Part shown: positions 1 to 6,114 of the stretch, piece by piece
How positions within the stretch are numbered: position 1 is the stretch's first letter
How the letters are laid out: each line of letters starts with the position of its first letter
NCBI GenBank assembly: GCA_964530165.1
Contig: CAZGYE010000166.1
Coordinates: 1-12,859, forward strand
Length of the DNA stretch: 12,859 nt
Direction: 5' to 3'
Origin: CAZGYE01 sp964530165
GTDB lineage: Bacteria > Planctomycetota > Planctomycetia > Planctomycetales > Planctomycetaceae
The notes under the pieces: generated by a model
The model's database searches: none
The model's input: the letters and a program-made list of their open reading frames with translations, nothing else
Told to the model about the DNA's origin: nothing
Position numbers and translations under genes: made by a program

Positions 1-55
1 ACGAGGTATGATGTCGCACGCCTCAAATGTCAGGCAGGAGCCTGACCTACTCAAC
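1..55. repeat. Dispersed palindromic repeat, copy 1 (cut by window edge)
   Basis: Bases 1-55 match 4287-4341 at 54 of 55 positions; the only difference is base 27 (a here, c there). The similarity stops right after the shared ctactcaac, so this is a discrete repeat unit. In the second copy the segment forms the loop and right arm of a 22-bp perfect inverted repeat. The left arm of this copy would lie before base 1. It sits 3' of the minus-strand PDZ gene, as the other copy sits at the 3' end of the ABC gene, which suggests a REP/terminator-like intergenic element. Confidence 0.85.
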
Positions 56-120
56 CGCCGGCCGAAACGCCACGCGCTGCTGAGCTGGTGGAATTGACTC
101 TTTCCGAAAGTCGTGCGAGG

Positions 121-1293
121 TCACTGCGAATCCTGCACGCCGATCCGAATCTCGGGTACGCGAACCTGCCGGAGTGTCGCTTCAATTTTGTCCCGGATGG
201 CGGGCGAGAGCTGCTTGAGTTCCGCGGTCAACTCGTCGATTTCGAGTAGATCATCGAGATCGATTCGTTTCTCGCCGTCGAGGTGCAGGTCGAGTTCCAA
301 GATGCGCCGCTCGCCGTTTTCAGCAGGTCGACTCATGAGGATGCGCAGAGCACTGTCGGCGCCGTCGATGCGGGGCTGAAGCTGAAAGTGAAACGTGCGG
401 CCCTGTTTCTTCAGAGCATCGGTTCGATCCAAACTGCGACGGATGGCGTCGCGGATGCTCTCCGGCAGGTCGTTCAGCTTCCCGCGAATCTCGTCCAACG
501 TTCCCTCGAACTGCCAATGGTGCGCCTTTCCGTCCACGTCGGTGTCGTTGACCTGAACCTTGTATTGCTTGTTGTCCGATGTGGTTACGGAAAGACTCAG
601 GCTGCGGTATTGCCGTTTCGATGATTTGTCGTGGGGAGTGGGTGGAGACTTACTCGGGGCATCCGGCGTTTTGGCCTTTCCCTTGCCGATCACGCCTCGT
701 CTCCGCAGCATCAACGGGAACGCTCGACGAAGCAGCGGTCCACGAGAGCGCATCGAGAGCCGGGTCACTTTTCTCTTGCCGAGGGGGACCTCGACGTTTC
801 TCTGCTTTGCAGCCCGCACGATCCCCAGCTTCACCGTCCGCCCCGCCTTGTCGCCCATCACCAACTTCTTGAGCTGATCGGTCGTCAATAGACGTTGGTC
901 ATCGTAGGTCGCCATAACATCGTGTTGCTTCAGCCCTGCTTTTTCGGCCGGCGACCCGGACAAGACGCGGGTCACGAGCAACCCCTGCCCCGGTTTCAAC
1001 AATTCGGAGAGCTGAGCCGACAGAGCCGGCGACACCGGCGCGGTAAAGACGCCGATATAGTTCTCCTGCCTGGCTTCCTCGGCCGATGGCTTGTCGCCGT
1101 CTGTTTTTGATTTCCCGCCGGTTTGAATCTGTAGTTCAATCCGCAGCGGCTTTTTGCCGGTCTTCGATTTGTCAACTTTGTCTTTCGCTTTGCCATCGGC
1201 CGCCGGCTGGTCTTTCCCGTTGCCGGCAAGCCCGGCAGACACTGTGCCCAGCGACAGGCTTGCCGCCAAAAGGGCTGTCAGAATCGTGCGCAT
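121..1293 (-). CDS. Exported PDZ-domain protein
   Basis: 390 residues from the ATG at 1293. An in-frame ATG at 1323 would add ten polar residues ahead of the signal peptide, so the inner start is preferred. Residues 1-24 (M-R-T-I-L-T-A-L-L-A...) look like a signal peptide. A Lys/Asp-rich linker follows, then a PDZ domain at about 78-172, with the carboxylate-binding-type segment G-Q-G-L-L-V-T-R-V and S-P-A-E-K-A-G-L. After an Arg-rich stretch and a Pro/Ser linker, the C-terminal half has a helical motif occurring twice (about 266-290 and 353-376), each ending I-R-D-x-I-x-x-x-L. No trypsin-like protease domain is visible, so this is not a DegS/HtrA protease. As last gene of the cluster with the ECF sigma and its membrane partner, it may bind peptide ends or the membrane protein outside the cytoplasm (inference). 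Confidence 0.8.
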   Translation of the reverse strand: MRTILTALLAASLSLGTVSAGLAGNGKDQPAADGKAKDKVDKSKTGKKPLRIELQIQTGGKSKTDGDKPSAEEARQENYIGVFTAPVSPALSAQLSELLKPGQGLLVTRVLSGSPAEKAGLKQHDVMATYDDQRLLTTDQLKKLVMGDKAGRTVKLGIVRAAKQRNVEVPLGKRKVTRLSMRSRGPLLRRAFPLMLRRRGVIGKGKAKTPDAPSKSPPTPHDKSSKRQYRSLSLSVTTSDNKQYKVQVNDTDVDGKAHHWQFEGTLDEIRGKLNDLPESIRDAIRRSLDRTDALKKQGRTFHFQLQPRIDGADSALRILMSRPAENGERRILELDLHLDGEKRIDLDDLLEIDELTAELKQLSPAIRDKIEATLRQVRVPEIRIGVQDSQ

Positions 1294-1341
1294 GGCTCCA
1301 CCCTTTACTTGTCTCTCGGTCATCTTCCCTCTGACTCATCC

Positions 1342-1857
1342 TTACTTATCGTTGATTTCGAAGATCTCGATGCTCAGCTCGGGAATCATCACTTCCACCT
1401 CGGCCCCCGATTCAGGCTCAAAGACCGACACGTTAGTCCAACGAACGTTGGTACGCTGCTCCACCGGACCGCTGGCAGTCTCGTAGCGTTCGATCATCAG
1501 CGACTCCAGCGGGATCTCAACCGGTGGCTTGTCATCGACGGATCGTTCGGGCAGGGGCCGGACGGCGAATGCAGTATTCCCCACTAACCGGTGCGATGGT
1601 TGTTCAGGACGATTGGCCGAGGGAGACCACACAACCAAAACCGCCAGCAGCAGCGTTGCGGCGACGACGGTCAATCCGATCACCGGAGCAAAGGCCGTCC
1701 GCTTCCGCCGCGTCACCATCGACGTCGTGGACGACACCTCGGACCCGGACGGCAGATCTCGCAACTCCTCCGGCAACTCGTTGAGAAAGAAGTCCGTCAA
1801 GAGCACGTCCAGTTGCTGATCGCCCCAGGACGATCGATCGCATTCAAAATTGTTCAT
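1342..1857 (-). CDS. Single-pass membrane protein, probable anti-sigma factor
   Basis: 171 residues from the ATG at 1857, chosen because AGGAG lies 6 nt upstream (complement of 1864-1868). The longer frame back to 1905 begins inside the sigma gene. The start overlaps the end of the sigma gene by 14 bp, so the two are probably translationally coupled. Residues 1-50 are cytoplasmic and acidic, with L-D-V-L-L-T-D-F-F-L-N-E-L-P. An Arg/Lys cluster precedes one membrane helix at about 56-77, and roughly 90 residues lie outside. No H-x3-C-x2-C zinc anti-sigma motif is present (one Cys only, residue 6). Position and topology are those of an anti-sigma factor, but the binding domain is not of the classical ZAS type, so the function is inferred from context. 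Confidence 0.75.
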   Translation of the reverse strand: MNNFECDRSSWGDQQLDVLLTDFFLNELPEELRDLPSGSEVSSTTSMVTRRKRTAFAPVIGLTVVAATLLLAVLVVWSPSANRPEQPSHRLVGNTAFAVRPLPERSVDDKPPVEIPLESLMIERYETASGPVEQRTNVRWTNVSVFEPESGAEVEVMIPELSIEIFEINDK

Positions 1858-2374
1858 GCCCGACTCCTGATTCTTCGAGGAGATCCCCCAACCGCCGCCT
1901 GGCACGCGAGAGCCGCATGTCGACGGCCGAGGGCGTTGAGTTCAGCACGTCGGCAATCCGATTCGACGACCACGAGATCGCATACCGCAGCAACAACACC
2001 TCGCGATCGTCGATCCGTAATCGGGCCAGCGCTTCGCGAACCTGGGACTGGAGTTCCCGTCGCTGGAGGATGGAAGACGGCTCCCGTTGCGAGACGGCCA
2101 ATTCGTCGAGATACTCCGAAGACCGGTTCGCGTTACATTTTCGCCGGGCCACGTCACGCAGCCAATTTCGGCCGACGCGAAGCAGCCAGGCCCGCATGTC
2201 GCGAATCGGCGTTCCGTTCTGCTCCTGAAGACGGACGAACGCCTCCTGCAGCGCATCGTACGCACGATCCGCGTCCATACAGTGCGCATAGAACAGTGCC
2301 CACAGTTCGCGGCCCTGACTTTTGTACACTGACTCAACTTTCGCCGACCATCCTCTGGACCGCTGGTCCGACAT
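1844..2374 (-). CDS. ECF-type RNA polymerase sigma factor
   Basis: 176 residues, the usual size for a group IV (ECF) sigma factor. Region 2 spans about 14-78 (helices around A-Y-D-A-L-Q-E-A-F-V-R-L, then M-R-A-W-L-L-R-V-G-R-N-W-L-R-D), and region 4 about 108-166 with the helix-turn-helix I-A-D-V-L-N-S-T-P-S-A-V-D-M-R-L-S-R-A-R. There is no region 1 or 3. GGGAG 5 nt before the ATG (complement of 2380-2384) supports the start. It begins 17 bp after the histidine kinase stop, and its 3' end overlaps the membrane protein gene by 14 bp, the standard sigma/anti-sigma arrangement. It would direct polymerase to its own promoter set when released from the partner. No -35/-10 target could be identified by eye. 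Confidence 0.93.
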   Translation of the reverse strand: MSDQRSRGWSAKVESVYKSQGRELWALFYAHCMDADRAYDALQEAFVRLQEQNGTPIRDMRAWLLRVGRNWLRDVARRKCNANRSSEYLDELAVSQREPSSILQRRELQSQVREALARLRIDDREVLLLRYAISWSSNRIADVLNSTPSAVDMRLSRARRRLGDLLEESGVGHEQF

Positions 2375-2391
2375 GCTGTCTCCCAGGCCCT

Positions 2392-3222
2392 TTAGACTAG
2401 ACGAAAGTCGCCTTTTTTTCTAACAACTGCGGGATGCGTCCCCATCATCGCGGGCTGAGCCACCAGCGGGAACTTCAGCGTGAATGTGGTTCCCGTTCCG
2501 ACGGCGCTTTCGATGCGGATGCGGCCCTTGTGGGCCTCGATGATGTCGCGGCAGAGCGCCAAGCCGAGGCCCGTGCCCCCTTGTCCCTGTTCGTCGGCTT
2601 TTTTCGTGGTAAAGAAGGGGTCGAAGATCTTGCGGAGTTTTTCGGCGGGAATTCCGGAGCCGGTGTCGCGCACCGATATTTCGGCTTTTCCTTCTTTCTC
2701 GTTGGACTCGACCGTGATAAACATCCGGCCGCCCCCCTCCATCGCCTGCCGGGCGTTGACGATCAGATTCAGCAGAACCTGTTGAATCTGGCTGGCGTTG
2801 ACGGCGGCGTGCGGACGGCCGAAGAAGTCGGTCTGCAGATTGACGCGGTGGATCTGCAGGTCTTTCTCGACGAGCACGAGCACGTCCTGCACCAATCCGA
2901 CGAGATCGGTCGGTTCACGGCGATCGCTCTGATTCCGCGCATACGACAGCATGCCGCAAGTGATCTTCGCGGCGCGTTGTCCGGCGTTCAAGATTTTCTC
3001 GAACGCTTTGTTGCGGGTGGCGTTGTCCTTCTTCCGCAGGCCCATCTTTGCGTAGTTGATAATGGTCGTCAGAATGTTGTTGAACTCGTGCGTGATGGAC
3101 GACGCCAGAGCACCAACGGAACTCATCTTCTGAGCCTGCATCAATTGTCGCCGCAGGTCTTCGACTTGCTTCAGCAGCTCGTCGAGTTGGACGTCTGCTG
3201 CCTGCTCGTCGTGGTCGTTCAT
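2392..3222 (-). CDS. Soluble sensor histidine kinase (HisKA + HATPase_c)
   Basis: 276 residues. A short coiled-coil-like N-terminus (about 10-35, L-D-E-L-L-K-Q-V-E-D-L) leads into a HisKA domain whose H-box is S-I-T-H-E-F-N-N with the phospho-accepting His at 45. The ATPase domain follows: N-box N-L-I-V-N-A at 152-157, G1 D-T-G-S-G at 186-190, F-box D-P-F-F-T at 201-205, G2 G-T-G-L-G at about 216-220. No membrane segment, PAS/GAF or receiver domain is present, so input must come through the coiled coil or a partner. GGGAG lies 7 nt before the ATG. It is the first gene of the cluster with the ECF sigma gene 17 bp downstream. No response regulator is encoded in the window. Kinase identity is firm; partner and signal are unknown. 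Confidence 0.93.
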   Translation of the reverse strand: MNDHDEQAADVQLDELLKQVEDLRRQLMQAQKMSSVGALASSITHEFNNILTTIINYAKMGLRKKDNATRNKAFEKILNAGQRAAKITCGMLSYARNQSDRREPTDLVGLVQDVLVLVEKDLQIHRVNLQTDFFGRPHAAVNASQIQQVLLNLIVNARQAMEGGGRMFITVESNEKEGKAEISVRDTGSGIPAEKLRKIFDPFFTTKKADEQGQGGTGLGLALCRDIIEAHKGRIRIESAVGTGTTFTLKFPLVAQPAMMGTHPAVVRKKGDFRLV

Positions 3223-3555
3223 GGCCGGTCTCCCATCTCTCGCTGGCGGCTGAACAGGGTGCTCATGCCGACGATTGTGCTGGTTGTACCGTTCATCGGT
3301 ATCGGAGCGATTCGTTCCGCAACTTCAGACCGACTGCGATCACCTGAGGGCGTAGCAGAATCCGGGTCAGTTAGGTTGGTGCTGTGTCGAACGAATCGGT
3401 TGGTACGGTCTGGTGATCTGGATAATTTACGTCGGGCCTTGCGGTCGATGGGAATTTTCCGTAAGGCCCGCCGCGTCGTGCTTGCGAGAGGCCGGTCTGG
3501 TGGGCTATGGTGACTTGGCGGTGAATGATCCGGGCTAACGGAAGGTGCAGCAATT
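3223..3555. other. Divergent intergenic region (333 bp)
   Basis: Lies between the start of the kinase-sigma cluster (leftward) and the ABC ATPase (rightward), so it should hold both promoters. I could not identify convincing -35/-10 boxes by eye. It contains one long hairpin at 3433-3470 (separate entry). A 60-codon minus-strand frame at 3371-3553 has no recognisable features and is not called. For the ABC gene, GGAAGG at 3540-3545 is a suitable ribosome binding site upstream of a GTG start. Confidence 0.6.
3433..3470. repeat. 12-bp hairpin in divergent intergenic region
   Basis: CGGGCCTTGCGG at 3433-3444 pairs with CCGTAAGGCCCG at 3459-3470. One position is G:T in DNA and a G:U wobble in plus-strand RNA; the loop is 14 nt. 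It lies about 85 bp upstream of the ABC start and outside any called gene. It could be a structured 5' leader, an operator or a repeat relic. The sequence alone does not decide. Confidence 0.5.
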
Positions 3556-4281
3556 GTGATTCGGGTTGAGAGGCTTTCTGTTCAGGCAGGCGAGTTCCGC
3601 CTCGAAGACGTCTCGTTCGAGGTGACGACCGGCGCGTACGGCATCCTGATGGGACGCACCGGCTGCGGAAAGACGACGATGCTCGAATCGTTGTGCGGAC
3701 TGAAGGCGGTCACCGGCGGACGGATCACGCTGATGGGCCGAGATGTGACCAACCTGAAGCCGGCCGAGCGTGGCATTGGTTTCGTCCCGCAGGATGGGGC
3801 CCTGTTCCCCACCATGACGGTCCGACAACAAATCGGATTTGCACTCTCCGTCCGCAAACACAAAAAACGCGAGATCAATCGGCGTGTCAAGGAGCTGGCC
3901 AAGCTGTTGGGCATCGAGTCGTTGCTGGACCGCAAGCTGGAAGGACTTAGCGGGGGCGAAAAGCAGCGGATCGCGCTGGGCCGGGCGCTGGCGACGCGAC
4001 CGGGAGTGCTGTGTCTCGATGAACCGCTCAGCTCACTGGACGAAGCGACCCGCGACGGAATGGTCGCGCTGCTCAAATCGGTTCAGGAGCACACCGGCGT
4101 GACCACCCTGCACATCACGCACAGCCGGACCGAAGCCCGTCATCTGGGAGACGCGGTCTTTCTGCTGGAAAAGGGCTGCGTCCGTTCGATCTCGCTCGAT
4201 GAGCTGCCTGCCAGTTTCGATCTCTCCAGCCCAAAGATCGTTTCCGACCCCGAAGCGACTGTAGGTCAGGCTCCTGCCTGA
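3556..4281 (+). CDS. ABC transporter ATP-binding protein (importer type)
   Basis: 241 residues from a GTG start; GGAAGG ends about 10 nt upstream. All ATPase motifs are intact: Walker A G-R-T-G-C-G-K-T-T (33-41), Q-loop V-P-Q-D (Gln79), signature L-S-G-G-E-K-Q (131-137), Walker B V-L-C-L-D-E-P (151-157), D-loop S-S-L-D and H-loop His189. The L-F-P-T-M-T-V segment and overall pattern resemble molybdate/tungstate, sulfate or polyamine importer ATPases (ModC/WtpC/CysA/PotA group), but there is no C-terminal TOBE-like regulatory domain. No permease or binding protein lies beside it, so the substrate is open. The last six codons and the TGA stop lie within a dispersed inverted repeat (4261-4282), so the native C-terminus may have been replaced by the repeat. 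Confidence 0.9.
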   Translation: MIRVERLSVQAGEFRLEDVSFEVTTGAYGILMGRTGCGKTTMLESLCGLKAVTGGRITLMGRDVTNLKPAERGIGFVPQDGALFPTMTVRQQIGFALSVRKHKKREINRRVKELAKLLGIESLLDRKLEGLSGGEKQRIALGRALATRPGVLCLDEPLSSLDEATRDGMVALLKSVQEHTGVTTLHITHSRTEARHLGDAVFLLEKGCVRSISLDELPASFDLSSPKIVSDPEATVGQAPA

Positions 4282-4341
4282 CGCTGACGAGGTATGATGT
4301 CGCACGCCTCAACTGTCAGGCAGGAGCCTGACCTACTCAAC
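4261..4341. repeat. Dispersed palindromic repeat, copy 2 (22-bp inverted arms)
   Basis: The left arm at 4261-4282 (GTAGGTCAGGCTCCTGCC and on) is the exact reverse complement of the right arm at 4315-4336; 22 bp perfect, with a 32-nt loop. Bases 4287-4341 recur almost unchanged at 1-55. The left arm overlaps the ABC gene and supplies its stop codon (TGA, 4279-4281). Such a stem would fold strongly in RNA and could end transcription or protect the 3' end, though no U-run follows directly. No encoded protein is seen, and its mobilising enzyme is unknown. Confidence 0.9.
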
Positions 4342-4371
4342 TTCTCTGTGGCTCCGTGTCTCCGTGTTGAG
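4342..4371. repeat. Short tandem CTCCGTGT-type repeat (relic)
   Basis: The segment is built of near-repeats of ctccgtgt/ctctgtgg. Read on the minus strand it encodes the T-R-R-H-G-A-T-E-K string often seen in spurious ORFs from dispersed cacggag-type repeats in many environmental bacteria (recognised from general knowledge, not searched). It directly abuts the preceding palindromic repeat and shares its last bases with the next hairpin. Confidence 0.5.
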
Positions 4372-4398
4372 AAATTCGGGCCAAGTGGCCCATTTCTC
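4369..4398. terminator. Terminator-like hairpin between convergent genes
   Basis: GAGAAAT (4369-4375) and GGGCC (4378-4382) pair with GGCCC (4387-4391) and ATTTCTC (4392-4398), leaving a 2-nt bulge and an AAGT loop. It lies between the ABC ATPase (rightward, ends 4281) and the POT transporter (leftward, ends 4423), so a bidirectional terminator is plausible. No proper U-tract follows on either strand, so termination is an inference from place and structure. Confidence 0.5.
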
Positions 4399-4422
4399 GA
4401 TTGTCTGTTGTGTGAGGCGCCG

Positions 4423-5934
4423 TCATGCCGAGGTCTCCTCGACGGCCGTCCCGCTCGTCGCATCATCCTGATCGTCGCCCTGTATGTACGTTTGCCCGCG
4501 ATAGGTCTTGGCCACCACAATGAATCCCAGCGAAGCAACCAGCATCACCGCAGTGAAGAACCAGTAGTAGTCGGCGCCTTCCAACTTGCTGGTGCCGTCT
4601 TCGTTCTGGATGAAGAAATTCACCGCAGACGTGAACGCATTACCCAACGAGACAGACAACAAATACAACGCCATGATGAACGATTTCATCTTGCGCGGCG
4701 CCTGGGTGTACGAGAACTCCAGGCAGGTGATCGACACCAGTACCTCAGCAGCGGTCAGCACGGCGTAGGCGAGAAACTGCCAGGCAATAGTCGGCCTGAG
4801 CCCGACAGTAATTCGCATTTCGATCCAGGCACTCACCGAAAAGGCAATGACCGTCACGAAAAAGCCGATCGACACCTTTCTGAGCGGGGTCAGTGGAAAG
4901 ACTCGATTGATGGCCGGATAAATGACGTAAGAAAACAACGGGATCAAAATCAAGATCAGAATCGGATTGACCGCCTGGATTTGGGACGGAAGCAAATCCA
5001 CGGATTGAAGCGGGTCGGGCAACCACCGGCTGGCGCCTAGCTGCGCGGGCAACCATTGGACGATCTCCCAGTGACGGTCCATGTTCTCGGCCTGCTGCAC
5101 CCACGCCGAGCCGGTTTGATCGAACAACGACCAGAACACCGCGACGAAAAGATAGATGGGCACAAGGTTTCTGATCGCTCGCATCCCGTCGCCGCTGAAC
5201 GCTTCTTTGACGGCGCCGAAGCCACCGGCCGGCACATGGACGAATTTCCGTCTTCCCAGCCAGAACACCCACGTGGCGATCAACATCAACACGCCCGGTA
5301 GACCGAATGCAAAGCCTGGGCCGAGATGCTTCAACAGCAACGGGGTCAACAGCGTCGAGGCGAATGCACCCAGGTTGATCGAAAAGTAGAACCAGCCGAA
5401 AACCTTGCTGAGCAAATGCTGATTCCGCCGGCCGAATTGATCACCGACATGAGCCGACACGCACGGCTTGATCCCGCCGGAACCAACCGCGATCAGAAAA
5501 AGCCCGACTGCCAACCCGACGCGGGTCTCGTAAAGAGCCAGTACTTGCCCGAGCACGTTCCCCTCGACCAGCGGTTTCAGCCAATAAAAGAGATCGTCGA
5601 AAGCCAACGCGAAGTGGCCCAGGCAGTAGACGATCGACAGGCTGATGATGGTGCGGTACTTGCCGAGCAGTGCGTCGGAAACGACCGCCCCAATGATCGG
5701 GAAGAAATAGGCCGAAGCCACGAACAGATGCACGTACCCCTTCGCTTGTTCGTCGGTCATAACGGCCGCGTTGCCGTGCGCGTCGAGCAGGTGGGTCGTC
5801 AGAAAAACAAACAGAATGGCCCTCATGCCGTAGAAACTGAACCGCTCGGCCGCTTCGTTGCCGACGATGTAGGGGATGCCGCCCGGCATCTGCGTCGTCA
5901 GTGGCGGGGCGGTCGCATATTTCGAGGCTGCCAT
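4423..5934 (-). CDS. POT/PTR-family proton-dependent oligopeptide transporter
   Basis: 503 residues, the normal length for bacterial POT symporters, with multiple membrane helices. It takes up di- and tripeptides with protons across the inner membrane. Family marks: the E-x-x-E-R proton-coupling motif at 27-31 (E-A-A-E-R-F-S-F-Y-G) in helix 1; G-S-G-G-I-K-P-C-V-S at about 151-160 followed by G-D-Q-F, with Lys156 at the usual conserved position; the PTR2 signature F-Y-F-S-I-N-L-G-A-F at about 182-191; and F-W-S-L-F-D-Q-T-G-S in helix 7. The ribosome site before the ATG at 5934 is weak. Met16 (codon at 5889-5887) is an alternative start that keeps E-x-x-E-R. The acidic C-terminal tail is short. 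It is a single gene, convergent with the ABC ATPase. Exact substrate range cannot be read from sequence. Confidence 0.92.
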   Translation of the reverse strand: MAASKYATAPPLTTQMPGGIPYIVGNEAAERFSFYGMRAILFVFLTTHLLDAHGNAAVMTDEQAKGYVHLFVASAYFFPIIGAVVSDALLGKYRTIISLSIVYCLGHFALAFDDLFYWLKPLVEGNVLGQVLALYETRVGLAVGLFLIAVGSGGIKPCVSAHVGDQFGRRNQHLLSKVFGWFYFSINLGAFASTLLTPLLLKHLGPGFAFGLPGVLMLIATWVFWLGRRKFVHVPAGGFGAVKEAFSGDGMRAIRNLVPIYLFVAVFWSLFDQTGSAWVQQAENMDRHWEIVQWLPAQLGASRWLPDPLQSVDLLPSQIQAVNPILILILIPLFSYVIYPAINRVFPLTPLRKVSIGFFVTVIAFSVSAWIEMRITVGLRPTIAWQFLAYAVLTAAEVLVSITCLEFSYTQAPRKMKSFIMALYLLSVSLGNAFTSAVNFFIQNEDGTSKLEGADYYWFFTAVMLVASLGFIVVAKTYRGQTYIQGDDQDDATSGTAVEETSA

Positions 5935-6044
5935 GGCCGGTCAGCATAGACGAAAACGCCGGCCGAATCGAGGTGATGTGAAACCCGAGCCAGGCCGAGT
6001 CACTTTTTGAAGATGAACACCCCATGCGGATGATCGCTGAATCG

Positions 6045-6103
6045 TAGCCCGCAGCGCAAGCGAGGGCCGGCCAACGACTTGCCCTTGCTCGCGCAGCGGG
6101 CTA
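6045..6103. repeat. Long imperfect inverted repeat (REP-like)
   Basis: TAGCCCGCAGCGCAAGCGAG.. (6045-6066) pairs with the segment at 6082-6103, with 3 mismatches in 22 bp and a 15-nt loop. It lies between the stop of the anti-sigma-like gene (6115) and the upstream side of the POT gene (start 5934), so it is 3' of the former and could end its transcript. The sequence is unrelated to the repeat at 4261-4341, so it is a separate family. Whether it is dispersed cannot be shown from one copy. Confidence 0.75.
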
Positions 6104-6114
6104 GGAACTCGCGT

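Noticed and set aside
97..114. Small GACT...AGTC hairpin 3' of the PDZ gene as a terminator
   Set aside because: The stem is broken by a 2-nt bulge, its loop is very small and no U-run follows. The neighbouring palindromic repeat is a better candidate.
2434..3513. 359-codon plus-strand frame opposite the histidine kinase
   Set aside because: It is the antisense of the kinase gene, whose H, N, G1 and G2 boxes are all intact. The frame has no domain features of its own.
3371..3553. 60-codon minus-strand frame in the divergent intergenic region
   Set aside because: It lacks a recognisable motif or export signal, and runs through the hairpin and the ABC gene's ribosome binding site.
6000..6044. 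Minus-strand string H-P-H-G-V-F-I-F-K-K before a stop, as a relic gene end
   Set aside because: It is only about 15 codons, next to the inverted repeat, with no recognisable family. Too short to support.
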